Counted from the first letter of the stretch, positions 17,462 through 27,545 are shown. The stretch: 64,000 bases of DNA from Patiriisocius marinus (GCF_008974325.1 NZ_BKCG01000001.1:310001-374000), one strand, 5' to 3'. Notes: a model not told the origin generated them from the sequence alone. Numbers and translations: made by a program.

Positions 17462-19648
17462 TTAATTTTTCACTTTTGCCATTTTAGATTTTGTAATGTT
17501 ATTCAGTTTTAAATCCTGCAATACATTTACAGCTTCTTCAACGTAAACGTCTTTAGCTAAATTAGTATGCCATCTTTTACGTTTTTCTCTTAACGTTGTA
17601 TCTTGCTTCATTAAGTTAACCTCACCTGGCAGTGAGATAAAATTCATTTTATTATCATACGTATCAATTGCGTCGAACTTTTCAAGTTCTGCTTTGTTTT
17701 TAGCAATTTGTTCGCTGTAAGCACCTAGGTTTAAAGTAACATCCATTTCATCACGGCGTTGCTTAATATATTTAGCACTAGCATCAATCAACTTTAATTG
17801 TTCGTTTAATTCAATACGCTCCTTACTTTTATCTATTGCTTCTTGAAAATCGATATAACCGTCCCAAACTTTATAATCTGCTGGGCTAATTTTATCGTAT
17901 GGCAATGGATTATCATAATCACGTTCTCCAACTTCAAAATAAGAATAACGATCTGGCATAACCACATCACTCTTAACACCTTCCAATTGAGTAGAACCTC
18001 CATTAACTCTGTAAAATTTCTGAGTAGTTAATTTTAAAGCTCCCATATCGCCCATATCACTTTGGCGCAACCATTGGTTAAGGTCAACCATGTTTTGCAC
18101 AGTTCCTTTTCCGTAAGTTTGAGTACTACCAATAATAATCGCTCTTTTATAATCTTGCATTGCTGCTGCAAGAATTTCGGAAGCTGAGGCAGATAATTCA
18201 TTAACTAATATAACTAACGGACCATCCCAAACAACTTCATTACTTTTATCATCAAGCACCTCTTTATTTCCACCACTACTTGCAACTTGAACAACCGGGC
18301 CATTTTTAATGAACAAACCAGCTATATCTACAGCAGTACGTAAGGACCCACCTCCGTTATCTCTTAAATCTAACACTAGACCTTCAACACCTTCTTTTTT
18401 AAGTTCGATGATTTCTTTTTTAATATCTGTTGCAGCATTACGTTCTTTGTAATTCTGCATATCAAAGTAAAATGACGGTAAGTTAATAAGTCCGTATTTT
18501 TTAGTGTCTTTTCCAATAATAGAACTTTTAGCATAAGTTTCTTCAAGCTCAACCACATCTCTAGAAATGGTTTCTTCGCGAAGAGAACCGTCAACACCTT
18601 TAACAGTTAAAACTACTTTAGAACCTTTAGGTCCTTTTATTAACTTTACAGCATCATCAATACGCATACCTACAATACTGACAGCTTCACTTTCATCTGC
18701 TTGACGTACTTTCATTAAAATATCACCCACTTCAATGTGCTCACCTCTCCAAGCTGGTCCACCGCTAATAACTTCCATTACATTAATGTAATCGTTTTTC
18801 TTTTGTAAACGAGCTCCAATACCCTCAAGTTTTCCAGACATACGCTGGTCAAATCTATCTTTATCTGGTGGTGCTAAGTAGTTTGTATGGGGATCAAATT
18901 GTTCTACAACTGTTGTCAAGAAAATTGCGAAATAATCTTTACTCTCTAAATCATCAACAAAATCAAAATATTCAGATAAGGACGTGAGTGTAGTTTTACG
19001 GGACTTTGCTTCTAATTCTTCCTCTGAAAGTGTTTCGTTACCGGTTGGTATAAATTCTTTTCCTTCCTCTTCAGCAGTTGCTTTTCTAGATTCGAATGTA
19101 TTTTTTTCTTCTAACAGATCATAAAAGTTAGAAATTGTAGAAAATTTAAGTTGTTGTCTCCATCTAGCTTTCAATTCTTTTTTAGAAGATGCGTAAGCTA
19201 ATTTATCGTAATCAACATTAATAGTTTCATTTTCTGTATAATCAAAAGGTTTCTCTAATGCTTCTTCATATAACTCCTTAGCTTCCTCCATACGTCTATC
19301 AAGTTTGGAATACACTAAATTAAAGAAAGTGAGGTCTTTGGCTTTAATTTGATCATCAATTTCAAATTCGTAAGCACTAAACTCCTCTATATCCGAAGCT
19401 AAGAAAAATCGTTTAACAGGATCTAAGCCGTCAATAAATTTACGATAAACTTCCTTTGAAAAGTCATCATCTATTTCAGCAGCTTCATAATGTCCTTTTT
19501 CTAAAACATAAGTGATAAGGTCGATTAGCAGCTTATCTTTATCTGGGTCATCAAATGATTTTGTAGTAAAACTACAAGATGCAGCAGCAACAAATACTGC
19601 TAACAATAATATTTTTAAATTCTTTTTCATTAATTGCATATCGCTCAT
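17462..19648 (-). CDS. prc: Carboxy-terminal processing (tail-specific) protease
   Basis: This 728-residue S41 protease degrades or trims periplasmic proteins from the C terminus. A lipoprotein-type signal (AAASCSF) suggests membrane anchoring. The order is an N-terminal helical Prc domain, a PDZ domain (about 245-340), the S41 catalytic core with SASASE (Ser) and YGKGTVQ (Lys) as the Ser-Lys dyad, and a C-terminal DUF3340-like domain. ATG at 19648 or at the internal MKKNLK could be the start. It ends at a strong terminator. Confidence 0.95.
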   Translation of the reverse strand: MSDMQLMKKNLKILLLAVFVAAASCSFTTKSFDDPDKDKLLIDLITYVLEKGHYEAAEIDDDFSKEVYRKFIDGLDPVKRFFLASDIEEFSAYEFEIDDQIKAKDLTFFNLVYSKLDRRMEEAKELYEEALEKPFDYTENETINVDYDKLAYASSKKELKARWRQQLKFSTISNFYDLLEEKNTFESRKATAEEEGKEFIPTGNETLSEEELEAKSRKTTLTSLSEYFDFVDDLESKDYFAIFLTTVVEQFDPHTNYLAPPDKDRFDQRMSGKLEGIGARLQKKNDYINVMEVISGGPAWRGEHIEVGDILMKVRQADESEAVSIVGMRIDDAVKLIKGPKGSKVVLTVKGVDGSLREETISRDVVELEETYAKSSIIGKDTKKYGLINLPSFYFDMQNYKERNAATDIKKEIIELKKEGVEGLVLDLRDNGGGSLRTAVDIAGLFIKNGPVVQVASSGGNKEVLDDKSNEVVWDGPLVILVNELSASASEILAAAMQDYKRAIIIGSTQTYGKGTVQNMVDLNQWLRQSDMGDMGALKLTTQKFYRVNGGSTQLEGVKSDVVMPDRYSYFEVGERDYDNPLPYDKISPADYKVWDGYIDFQEAIDKSKERIELNEQLKLIDASAKYIKQRRDEMDVTLNLGAYSEQIAKNKAELEKFDAIDTYDNKMNFISLPGEVNLMKQDTTLREKRKRWHTNLAKDVYVEEAVNVLQDLKLNNITKSKMAKVKN

Positions 19649-19817
19649 TCTTTAGATTGTTAAAAATATATAAAAAACCGTGCCATACCGAAGTCTGACT
19701 TGTAAATTTTTGTTAATTGGATATATCCGAAATATTCCTGTTTATAATTGAAGTTAAATGACGAAACCCATTAGCTCCTGCGACAAAAACAGGTTTATTT
19801 TATAAAAATTTTAACTG

Positions 19818-19825
19818 TATTTTTG
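19818..19825 (+). promoter_or_regulatory. Bacteroidota -7 box for surE
   Basis: TATTTTTG fits TAnnTTTG and lies 20 bases before the surE start codon, a spacing common in this phylum. Confidence 0.45.
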
Positions 19826-19844
19826 TTCTTTAAAATTTCAGAAT

Positions 19845-20624
19845 ATGTCCAAAAAAAAGCCCTTAATCCTAGTGACGAATGACGACGGAATTACTGCACC
19901 AGGAATTAGAGCACTCATTGAAGTAATGAACACTATTGGTGAAGTTGTTGTTGTAGCCCCAGATACTCCTCAAAGTGCTATGGGTCACGCAATAACTATC
20001 AATGACACTTTATACTGCAACAGTATTAAAGTAGCAGAGCATGAACCTCAAATTGAGTTTTCTTGTAGTGGAACGCCCGTAGACTGTGTAAAGTTAGCAG
20101 TAAATGAATTACTTGATAGAACCCCAGATTTATGTGTAAGTGGTGTTAACCACGGAAGCAATTCTTCTATTAATGTTATTTACAGTGGTACAATGAGTGC
20201 TGCTGTTGAGGCTGGAACCATCGGGATTCCTTCAATTGGTTTTTCATTACTTGACTATTCGTTAGAGGCAGATTTCGAACCTGCAAAAAAATACATTAAA
20301 TTAATGGTTAATGAATGTTTGCAAAACGGACTACCAGAAGGAGTTGTTTTAAATGTAAACATCCCTAAACTACCTGAATCTGAAATTAAAGGTGTAAAGG
20401 TTTGTAGACAAGCAAATGCGCATTGGGAAGAAAAATTTGACAAACGCACCAATCCTCTTGGTCGTGATTATTACTGGTTAACTGGCGAGTTTATTAATAA
20501 AGACAAAGGAGAAGATACTGATGAATGGGCACTAGCAAATGGTTATGTTTCTGTAGTACCTGTTCAATATGATTTAACTGCACATCATGCGATACAAAAC
20601 ATCAACACATGGAGCCTAGACTAA
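19845..20624 (+). CDS. surE: 5'/3'-nucleotidase SurE
   Basis: SurE is a cytoplasmic metal-dependent phosphatase of nucleoside monophosphates and short polyphosphates. The 259-residue protein has the metal-binding start LVTNDDGITAPG, the SGVNHGSNSS motif (about 100) and YSGTMSAAVEA. The C terminus overlaps the next frame by 16 bases, linking it to the small membrane protein and lpxB in one transcription unit, an arrangement common in Flavobacteriaceae. Confidence 0.97.
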   Translation: MSKKKPLILVTNDDGITAPGIRALIEVMNTIGEVVVVAPDTPQSAMGHAITINDTLYCNSIKVAEHEPQIEFSCSGTPVDCVKLAVNELLDRTPDLCVSGVNHGSNSSINVIYSGTMSAAVEAGTIGIPSIGFSLLDYSLEADFEPAKKYIKLMVNECLQNGLPEGVVLNVNIPKLPESEIKGVKVCRQANAHWEEKFDKRTNPLGRDYYWLTGEFINKDKGEDTDEWALANGYVSVVPVQYDLTAHHAIQNINTWSLD

Positions 20625-20935
20625 CCGAAAAAAAACAAAAACAATACCTATTTAAAGAAATTTTTATAGGATTCATAGTTGGATTACTTGCTACTTGCTT
20701 AGGAGTTTTTATCTGCCTAGTTGTAATTTCAATACTCAAAGGCACTGGCATTGTTGATACGTTCAATTTTTATATCAATAGCGGTAAATTATGGACAGTA
20801 CTTACTTTAGGTGCCTTACCTAATTTAGCTGCTTTTTTTGGTTTCTTAAAGATTAATAAAGAATACAAAGCGCGTGGTGTTATTTTAGCCACCTTTATTG
20901 TAGCAATTACAGCATATATTATTTACTTTACGTAA
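20609..20935 (+). CDS. Small membrane protein between surE and lpxB
   Basis: The 108-residue protein has three predicted helices (about 19-43, 60-76 and 86-106) and a basic N terminus. It starts inside the end of surE and is followed by lpxB after 23 bases. No named family is recognised, but its constant location suggests an envelope-related or assembly role. That is inferred from position only. Confidence 0.75.
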   Translation: MEPRLTEKKQKQYLFKEIFIGFIVGLLATCLGVFICLVVISILKGTGIVDTFNFYINSGKLWTVLTLGALPNLAAFFGFLKINKEYKARGVILATFIVAITAYIIYFT

Positions 20936-20958
20936 TAAAAAATAACCAAAACTACCCA

Positions 20959-22083
20959 ATGAAATACTATATCATCGCAGGAGAAGCATCAGGAGATTTG
21001 CACGGCGCAAACCTCATGAAAGCACTCAATAAAAAAGATGATCATGCTGAGTTTAGGTTTTGGGGAGGCGATTTAATGGAAGCACAAGGTGGCACCCTTG
21101 TTAAACACTACCGTTCGCTTGCATTTATGGGTTTTGCTGAAGTACTAATGAATCTTCGCACAATCTTAAAAAATATTACAACGTGCAAAAAAGATATTGA
21201 AGCTTATCAACCTGATGCGATAATTTTTATTGACTATCCAGGCTTTAATCTTCGTATTGCAAAATGGGCAAAACAAAAAGGAATTCCAACACACTATTAT
21301 ATTTCACCTCAAATATGGGCTTGGAAAGAAGGACGTATTAAAGAAATAAAAAGAGATGTTGATGAAATGTATGTTATTCTCCCATTTGAAAAAGATTTCT
21401 ACGAGGACAAACATAAATTTCCCGTCCACTTTGTAGGGCATCCACTTATTGATGCTATAGCAAATAGAGACGCTGTAAACCCAACTAAATTTAAGCAAGA
21501 ACACGGCTTAGATGATCGCCCTATTATTGCATTACTACCAGGAAGTAGGAAACAAGAAATTAGTAAAATGCTTGATGTAATGCTTAAAGTAACTAAGCAA
21601 TTTGAAAATCACCAATTTGTAATTGCAGGTGCACCAAGCCAAGATGAAGCTTTTTACAGACAATTTATTAAAGAGCAGAAAATATACTTACTACAAAATA
21701 AAACATATGAGCTACTCTCAGTCTCTCAAGCTGCTTTAGTAACTTCTGGAACAGCAACATTAGAAACCGCACTCTTTAAAATACCACAAGTGGTGTGCTA
21801 CAAAGGAAATAGAATTTCATATGAAATTGCAAAGAGAGTAATAAAACTAAAATATATATCACTAGTAAATCTAATACTTGACAAAGAAGTTGTAACGGAG
21901 TTAATACAAACCGAATTTAACGAAAAACGTTTAAAAGTTGAATTAGACAAAATATTAGATCCTAATAACAGAGCTGCACTTTTTATAGAATATTACAACC
22001 TCGAGAAAAAACTAGGTGGAATAGGTGCTAGCGACAAAACTGCTCAATTAATTTATAGCAGTCTTAAAAATAAAGTTGACTAA
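20959..22083 (+). CDS. lpxB: Lipid-A-disaccharide synthase
   Basis: LpxB is a GT19 glycosyltransferase that joins UDP-2,3-diacylglucosamine to lipid X at the inner membrane. The 374-residue protein has the N-terminal AGEASGDLHGA motif, the YYISPQIWAWKEGR segment (about 115) and the LLPGSRKQEI nucleotide-binding stretch (about 190). The length is normal. It forms an operon with surE and the small membrane protein. Confidence 0.97.
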   Translation: MKYYIIAGEASGDLHGANLMKALNKKDDHAEFRFWGGDLMEAQGGTLVKHYRSLAFMGFAEVLMNLRTILKNITTCKKDIEAYQPDAIIFIDYPGFNLRIAKWAKQKGIPTHYYISPQIWAWKEGRIKEIKRDVDEMYVILPFEKDFYEDKHKFPVHFVGHPLIDAIANRDAVNPTKFKQEHGLDDRPIIALLPGSRKQEISKMLDVMLKVTKQFENHQFVIAGAPSQDEAFYRQFIKEQKIYLLQNKTYELLSVSQAALVTSGTATLETALFKIPQVVCYKGNRISYEIAKRVIKLKYISLVNLILDKEVVTELIQTEFNEKRLKVELDKILDPNNRAALFIEYYNLEKKLGGIGASDKTAQLIYSSLKNKVD

Positions 22084-22137
22084 AAGTCGTTTTCTAATAA
22101 GGACTAAATTCTAAACACAAAAAACTAGCTGTTCCAT

Positions 22138-22641
22138 ATGAAAAGATTATTACCACTAATACTACTTCTACTCTTAATAACTTCATGTGGTAGTTCTAAA
22201 TCTACATCAAACAATACTTACAAAAAAGAACGAACTTCATCAAGAACTTCGCACAAAGCCGCTTCAAATAATATTATTGATTATGCTAGAACTTTTAGAG
22301 GCACACGATATAAATATGGCGGAACAACCTCCAGAGGTATGGACTGCTCTGGTTTAGTATATGTTTCTTTCGGAAATGAGAATATTCAAATGCCACGTGT
22401 TTCCAGAGAAATGGCAAAAAGAGGAACTAAAATTTCACTTTCAAATGTAGCCGAAGGAGATTTAGTGTTTTTTAGAACAAACAAAAATAGCAGAAATATT
22501 AACCACGTTGGTATCGTTACAGAAACTAACGGAGGAGGTATTAAATTTATTCACTCCACCACTTCAAAAGGAGTTATAGAGTCCTCTTTAGATGAACGTT
22601 ACTGGAAAAATGCATTTGTTCAAGCACGCAAAATTCTATAA
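22138..22641 (+). CDS. NlpC/P60 (C40) peptidoglycan endopeptidase lipoprotein
   Basis: The 167-residue product has a lipoprotein signal (ITSCGSS), a short Ser/Thr-rich linker (about 20-45) and an NlpC/P60 domain with the catalytic Cys in MDCSGLVYV and His in NHVGIV. Such enzymes cut the D-Glu to diamino acid bond in wall stem peptides. Its stop codon lies at the point where the ComEC reading frame appears to begin, so the two genes are probably co-transcribed. Confidence 0.93.
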   Translation: MKRLLPLILLLLLITSCGSSKSTSNNTYKKERTSSRTSHKAASNNIIDYARTFRGTRYKYGGTTSRGMDCSGLVYVSFGNENIQMPRVSREMAKRGTKISLSNVAEGDLVFFRTNKNSRNINHVGIVTETNGGGIKFIHSTTSKGVIESSLDERYWKNAFVQARKIL

Positions 22642-24719
22642 ATTTTGTACATTTAACTCAGCTCCCTACTTTATACGCAGTAACCAAACTGTTTATCCAC
22701 CTCAATAAAGTTATTTTATTAATTGCTATTTATTACGCTACAGGTATTGTTGCTAGCAATTTTATAGTATTTGAAAGTCTAGAAATTCTTATTTGGACTA
22801 TCATTGGGACGATTTCCTGTTTAACAATACTTTGGTTATTACTTCGGAAATTTTACTTTCGGAATATATTATTTGGTGCTTTAGCAATGGTGCTGTTTCT
22901 ATTAATTGGAATACTCTCATTTCAAGCTAGACTACCTGCGCATCAACCAAAACATTTCGAATGTTTTTTATCTGACGAAAACCAAAAATTGGTTGAATTT
23001 AAAGTGCTTGAAATATTAAAAAGTGACACTTACAATTTCAAATATATTGCACAAATTAACAAAGTAGGATCTTTTAAAACTACTGGAAAGGTTTTGCTTT
23101 CATTGCAAAAAGACAGCTTAAACACGCCACTAAACATAGACAACTCTATACTAGTTAAAACTTTAATTGAAAGAGCCCCCTACTCAAAAAACCCTTATCA
23201 ATTTGAATATAAAAACTACTTAAAAACTTTAGATGTATATCACCAAACAAGAATTAAAGCTTCGGAAATTTTAAAAATTTCAACCACTGAAAAAACCATT
23301 AGAGGTACCGCTGAAAGTGCAAGAGAATTTTTAATCCATAAACTTTCTGCTACACCAATACCAATTAGAGAAAGAGCAATAATACAAGCGCTAGTACTGG
23401 GACAAAAGAGAGATATTGACAAAACACAATATCAAGAATTTGCTGCGGCAGGAGCTATACATATTTTAGCCGTATCTGGACTTCACGTTGGAATTATATA
23501 TTTCATACTATTATTTATCACAAAGCCTTTACAGTATATAAATTACGGGCGCGTTATTCAATCCTTGTGCATCATTACAAGTTTATGGACATACGCATAC
23601 ATAACGGGGCTATCGCCTTCGGTTTGCCGTGCTGTAACGATGTTTTCATTCCTAGGCTTAGCAACACTATCAAAACGCAAAACTAACACTGCTAACACCC
23701 TATTATTATCATTCATTTTTCTTTTAGTTTACAACCCAATGCTCATATTTCATGTTGGTTTTCAAATGAGCTATATGGCAGTGTTAGCTATAATCATCAT
23801 TCAACCTAAACTCTACAACTTTTATACACCTCGCAATTATTTTAAAAGACTATTTTGGGGAATCCTCACTGTTACAATTGCAGCACAAATAGGCATTATG
23901 CCTTTAAGCTTATATTATTTCCATCAATTTCCTGGATTATTTTTTATATCTAACTTAGTGATTCTTCCTTTTCTAAGTTTAATTCTAGGCGGTGGAATTT
24001 TAATTATACTACTAGCAGCCGTTAATTTTAGTTGGAATTGGGTTTACTTATCGTATGGATGGATTGTACGCCAACTAAATAACTTTATTAAATGGATTTC
24101 TCAACAAGACAGCTTTCTGTTTACTGACATCTTTTTCTCTGCTGAAATGCTCATAGCTTCATACTTTTTACTCTTCAATTTTATATTATTTTGGAACAAA
24201 CAATCATTTAAAAGAATAACATTAATTTTAGTTAGCATATTAATGATAACTGGAATTTTTCATTGGCAAAATCATAAAGACTTAGAAAGCGAATTAGTCA
24301 TTTTTCATAAATCTAAAAATTCACTAATAACTATTAAAGAAGGAAATAATCTACAAGTAATCTCAACTGATTCAATAAATCTGAAACATGAGTATCCACT
24401 AAAAAGTTACATAATAGAACGAAACATCACAGAAATAAAATATTTAAAATTTCAGAATATATTTACATATAAGAATCAATTATACACCATAGTTGATAGT
24501 ACAGCGGTCTATTGTGCTAAATTCCAAAACGCAATAGTAGTTTTAACTCAAAGTCCAAAAGTAAATTTAGAACGTTTAATTGACGGCCTTCAACCATTAC
24601 AAGTTATCGCAGATGGAAACAATTACCAAAGCTATGTTGAACGATGGAAAAAGACTTGCTTAAATAAAAAAATCCCTTTTCATAGCACGTACGAAAAGGG
24701 TGCTTATAATATTGATTGA
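22638..24719 (+). CDS. comEC: ComEC/Rec2 competence protein (start uncertain)
   Basis: ComEC forms the inner-membrane channel for DNA uptake. The first ATG in this frame is 22887 (610 residues), but the frame is open back to 22596 and encodes a typical hydrophobic ComEC N terminus from about 22640 (for example KVILLIAIYYATGIVASNF). No ATG, GTG or TTG occurs in frame between 22596 and 22887. I therefore extend the gene to ATA 22638, which overlaps the preceding TAA; CTG at 22689 is an alternative. The core shows a DUF4131-like region, then the competence domain with AAAGAIHILAVSGLHVGI. The C-terminal hydrolase-like region is short. Confidence 0.75.
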   Translation: MNFVHLTQLPTLYAVTKLFIHLNKVILLIAIYYATGIVASNFIVFESLEILIWTIIGTISCLTILWLLLRKFYFRNILFGALAMVLFLLIGILSFQARLPAHQPKHFECFLSDENQKLVEFKVLEILKSDTYNFKYIAQINKVGSFKTTGKVLLSLQKDSLNTPLNIDNSILVKTLIERAPYSKNPYQFEYKNYLKTLDVYHQTRIKASEILKISTTEKTIRGTAESAREFLIHKLSATPIPIRERAIIQALVLGQKRDIDKTQYQEFAAAGAIHILAVSGLHVGIIYFILLFITKPLQYINYGRVIQSLCIITSLWTYAYITGLSPSVCRAVTMFSFLGLATLSKRKTNTANTLLLSFIFLLVYNPMLIFHVGFQMSYMAVLAIIIIQPKLYNFYTPRNYFKRLFWGILTVTIAAQIGIMPLSLYYFHQFPGLFFISNLVILPFLSLILGGGILIILLAAVNFSWNWVYLSYGWIVRQLNNFIKWISQQDSFLFTDIFFSAEMLIASYFLLFNFILFWNKQSFKRITLILVSILMITGIFHWQNHKDLESELVIFHKSKNSLITIKEGNNLQVISTDSINLKHEYPLKSYIIERNITEIKYLKFQNIFTYKNQLYTIVDSTAVYCAKFQNAIVVLTQSPKVNLERLIDGLQPLQVIADGNNYQSYVERWKKTCLNKKIPFHSTYEKGAYNID

Positions 24720-24724
24720 GAATA

Positions 24725-25264
24725 CTAAAAAGTACCTTTAAAATTATTTTGATATTCTTCCCAACTTTCTCTTGTAGTCAATTCTTTATAATCATCACTT
24801 GCTATCATTTTAAGATATATCTCTAATTGCTCTGGTGTTTTGTACCCTGGCAATGCTTGGATTAAAGTACCATCATCTGTAAAAAAAACTAAACTTGGAT
24901 ATCCCCTTAACTTGAGTGCATCAGCAAAAAAATGTGTAGAATTCCTTCCCTTTTTATCTTCTCTATATCTAGGATTTGTATAGGTAAAGCCTTTGTGTGT
25001 AATCTCGTCTGGTCCTTCAGCATTAAATTTTACTGCGTAATAGTTGTTGTTAATATACTTTATTACTTTTTTATCACTAAAAGTGTTTTTGTCTAACATT
25101 TTACAAGGTCCACACCACAAAGTATAGACGTCCATAAATATCTTTTTAGGAGTTATTTCCTGTGCCGCTAATGCTTCGTCCATTGACATCCAATTAATAC
25201 CTTCTTGGGCATTTACTGTAATTGCAAACAAACCTATTATTGTAATTAATAGTAATTTTTTCAT
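24725..25264 (-). CDS. Secreted thioredoxin-like protein, paralogue 1
   Basis: From ATG at 25264 the product has 179 residues with a signal peptide (1-20, ending VNAQ) and a thioredoxin fold with active site WCGPC (Cys51 and Cys54). After the signal it shares the pattern INWMSMDEALAAQ with the neighbour at 25295-25840, so the two are tandem duplicates. A periplasmic disulfide reductase or isomerase role is expected from the family. The upstream ATG at 25291 would add nine residues before the signal peptide and is less likely. Confidence 0.88.
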   Translation of the reverse strand: MKKLLLITIIGLFAITVNAQEGINWMSMDEALAAQEITPKKIFMDVYTLWCGPCKMLDKNTFSDKKVIKYINNNYYAVKFNAEGPDEITHKGFTYTNPRYREDKKGRNSTHFFADALKLRGYPSLVFFTDDGTLIQALPGYKTPEQLEIYLKMIASDDYKELTTRESWEEYQNNFKGTF

Positions 25265-25294
25265 AGTTACTGAGTCGTTAACATTTATCAATAC

Positions 25295-25840
25295 TTACCC
25301 TTTAAATACAGGCACAAAATTCTCCGTATAGGTATTAAATTCCTCCTGAGTTTTTAATTTTAAATAAGTCCCTTCAGCAAAGAGTTTTAGATACACTTCA
25401 AGTTGTTGTGGTGTTCGGTAACTTTTAAGTGCAGTAAGAAGTTCACCTTTTTCGTTTAAAAAGACAACTGTAGGGTAAGCACGAATACTTAAATGTCTAG
25501 CAAATTGATGCTGCGAATTTCTTCGTGTTGCTTTAGCTGGGTCGTAATTTGGGTTTCCAAATTCATTTTCCATATATACTACAGGCTCATCACCTTCAGC
25601 ATTAAATTTTACTGCATAGTAGTTATCGTTCATATAATCAATTACATCCGTATTGCTAAAAGTTTTTTTATCGAGAAGCTTACAGGGCCCACACCAGTTA
25701 GTGTACATATCAATAAAAATTAACTTTGGATTTTCAGCTTGAGCCGCTAATGCATCATTCATTGACATCCAATTAATTTGCTTTTGAGCCATCATCGAAG
25801 TGGCAGTGAATAGCGCTATTAGCACGAATATATTTTTCAT
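25295..25840 (-). CDS. Secreted thioredoxin-like protein, paralogue 2
   Basis: This 181-residue protein starts at ATG 25840 with a signal peptide (1-19, ending MMAQ) and has WCGPC as active site (Cys50 and Cys53). It shares the mature N terminus INWMSMNDALAAQ, the KTFS segment and the C-terminal QQLEVYLKL region with its downstream neighbour. The pair probably handles periplasmic or outer-membrane disulfides. It is the first gene of the two-gene unit. Confidence 0.88.
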   Translation of the reverse strand: MKNIFVLIALFTATSMMAQKQINWMSMNDALAAQAENPKLIFIDMYTNWCGPCKLLDKKTFSNTDVIDYMNDNYYAVKFNAEGDEPVVYMENEFGNPNYDPAKATRRNSQHQFARHLSIRAYPTVVFLNEKGELLTALKSYRTPQQLEVYLKLFAEGTYLKLKTQEEFNTYTENFVPVFKG

Positions 25841-25879
25841 AAACAAAATTTGATCTTTAAATACTAAATGTACTGAAAC

Positions 25880-25910
25880 AAAAAACGTTCCACAAAATGG
25901 AACGTTTTTT
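25880..25910. terminator. Strong terminator after the peptide transporter gene
   Basis: A perfect 13-bp stem (AAAAAACGTTCCA and complement) with a five-base loop is flanked by six A and six T. It ends the minus-strand unit of the peptide transporter gene, whose stop is at 25935. Confidence 0.85.
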
Positions 25911-25934
25911 ATAACAAATAATTGTGTTTTATAA

Positions 25935-27524
25935 TTATCTAATACCGTGCATTTTTTTAAGTAGAAACTTATTAAGTATCAACATTATTACACCAGCTCC
26001 TATAGGAATTAGGGTGAATATTAAAAAGAAGTATGACAATCCTTTTTCCTCTAGAATAGGATCCATATAACTACCCGTTATACCGGCAGCAGTATTAGCA
26101 ATAAAGTTAGCAACAAACCAAACTCCAAACATTAAACCAATAAGCTTAACTGGCGCTAATTTACTTACATACGAAAGTCCTACCGGAGATACACAAAGCT
26201 CTCCTAAAGTATGTAGCAAGTAAGCTACAATCAAGAAAATCATACTTACTGATGCCGTTTTAGCTCCTAATGGAATTCCCATTGAACCGTAAGCTAATAC
26301 ACCAAAACCTAATCCTAATAAAATTAAACCAATAGCAAATTTAACTGGTCCTGTTGGGTTCAATTTACTTTGCCATAATTTAGAAAATAGTGGTGCAAAG
26401 GCAATGATGAAGAATGAGTTTAAAATACCAAACCAAGACGCTGGAACCTCTGAAGAATCAGCATTAAACTCTCTTACTAACATCCAGATTACAATACCCC
26501 AAATAATAACAAAACTACTTCCTAATAAAATATTAGAAATTGAATATTTTGAATATGTCTGTTTAAATAGCATCGCTAACACCCAAGTAATAATTAACAT
26601 TGGCACAACAGTAAGTATCGTGTTAAAAACTTTAAAAATCATTGCTCCATCACCTACCAATAAACGGTCTGTATAATCTGCAGCAAAAATTGTCATAGAA
26701 CCACCTGCTTGCTCAAAAGCCCACCAGAAGAATATTGTAAAGAAGGCTAATATACCAATTACAATTAATCTATCCTTTGTTACTTTGCTTGAAGCCGCCT
26801 CTTCCATTGTATCCTCAATAGCGTCCTTTGTATCTTCAAAAGTATTCTCAATAGCATCATCAAAATCTTGTGAGTTTTTAGGAGAAAGTCCTATTCTTCC
26901 AAAGATAGTTTGTGCGAAATAAAACTGTAGCATTCCAAAAAACATGAAAATACCAGCTAATCCAAATCCATAATGCCATCCCACAGATTCACCTATGTAA
27001 CCACATAATAGAATTCCTAAGAAAGCTCCTGCATTAATACCCATATAAAATATAGTATATCCTGCATCCTTCTCTTTTCCTTGGTTTTTGTATAACTGTC
27101 CTACCATTGAAGAAATATTCGGCTTAAACAAACCGTTTCCTAAAATCAACAAACCAAGGCCCAAGTAAAAAAATGGATTTGCAATACCTTCTAATGCCAT
27201 AGATGCATGACCTAATGTCATTAATAGAGCACCTATCAAAATAGCATTTCTATAACCTGTTAGTTTATCTGCGATTAAACCTCCAAAAATTGGAGTAATA
27301 TAAACTAGCCCTGTATAAATACCATATAACACTAATGCTTCAGAGCGTTCCCATCCCCAACCTTCGTCAAGCATTGAAGCCACTAAAAATAACACTAAAA
27401 GTGCTCGCATACCGTAGTATGAAAATCGCTCCCACATTTCTGTGAAAAACAAAACAAACAGACCTGACGGATGCCCTAGCACCGTACGCTGATTTGTTTC
27501 TGAACCTCCAAATTTAAATTCCAT
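25935..27524 (-). CDS. Proton-dependent oligopeptide transporter (POT/PTR family)
   Basis: The 529-residue MFS protein has twelve or more helices and the family motifs ERFSYYGMRALLVLFL (TM1, the ExxERFxYY motif), FYMGINAGAF (about 165) and GELCVSPVGLSYVSKLAP near the C terminus. It imports di- and tripeptides with protons. It lies 22 bases after the DPP-IV gene on the same strand, which makes functional sense because that enzyme releases dipeptides outside the inner membrane. Confidence 0.95.
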   Translation of the reverse strand: MEFKFGGSETNQRTVLGHPSGLFVLFFTEMWERFSYYGMRALLVLFLVASMLDEGWGWERSEALVLYGIYTGLVYITPIFGGLIADKLTGYRNAILIGALLMTLGHASMALEGIANPFFYLGLGLLILGNGLFKPNISSMVGQLYKNQGKEKDAGYTIFYMGINAGAFLGILLCGYIGESVGWHYGFGLAGIFMFFGMLQFYFAQTIFGRIGLSPKNSQDFDDAIENTFEDTKDAIEDTMEEAASSKVTKDRLIVIGILAFFTIFFWWAFEQAGGSMTIFAADYTDRLLVGDGAMIFKVFNTILTVVPMLIITWVLAMLFKQTYSKYSISNILLGSSFVIIWGIVIWMLVREFNADSSEVPASWFGILNSFFIIAFAPLFSKLWQSKLNPTGPVKFAIGLILLGLGFGVLAYGSMGIPLGAKTASVSMIFLIVAYLLHTLGELCVSPVGLSYVSKLAPVKLIGLMFGVWFVANFIANTAAGITGSYMDPILEEKGLSYFFLIFTLIPIGAGVIMLILNKFLLKKMHGIR

Positions 27525-27545
27525 AGTTTAATTGATTATAGTTGA

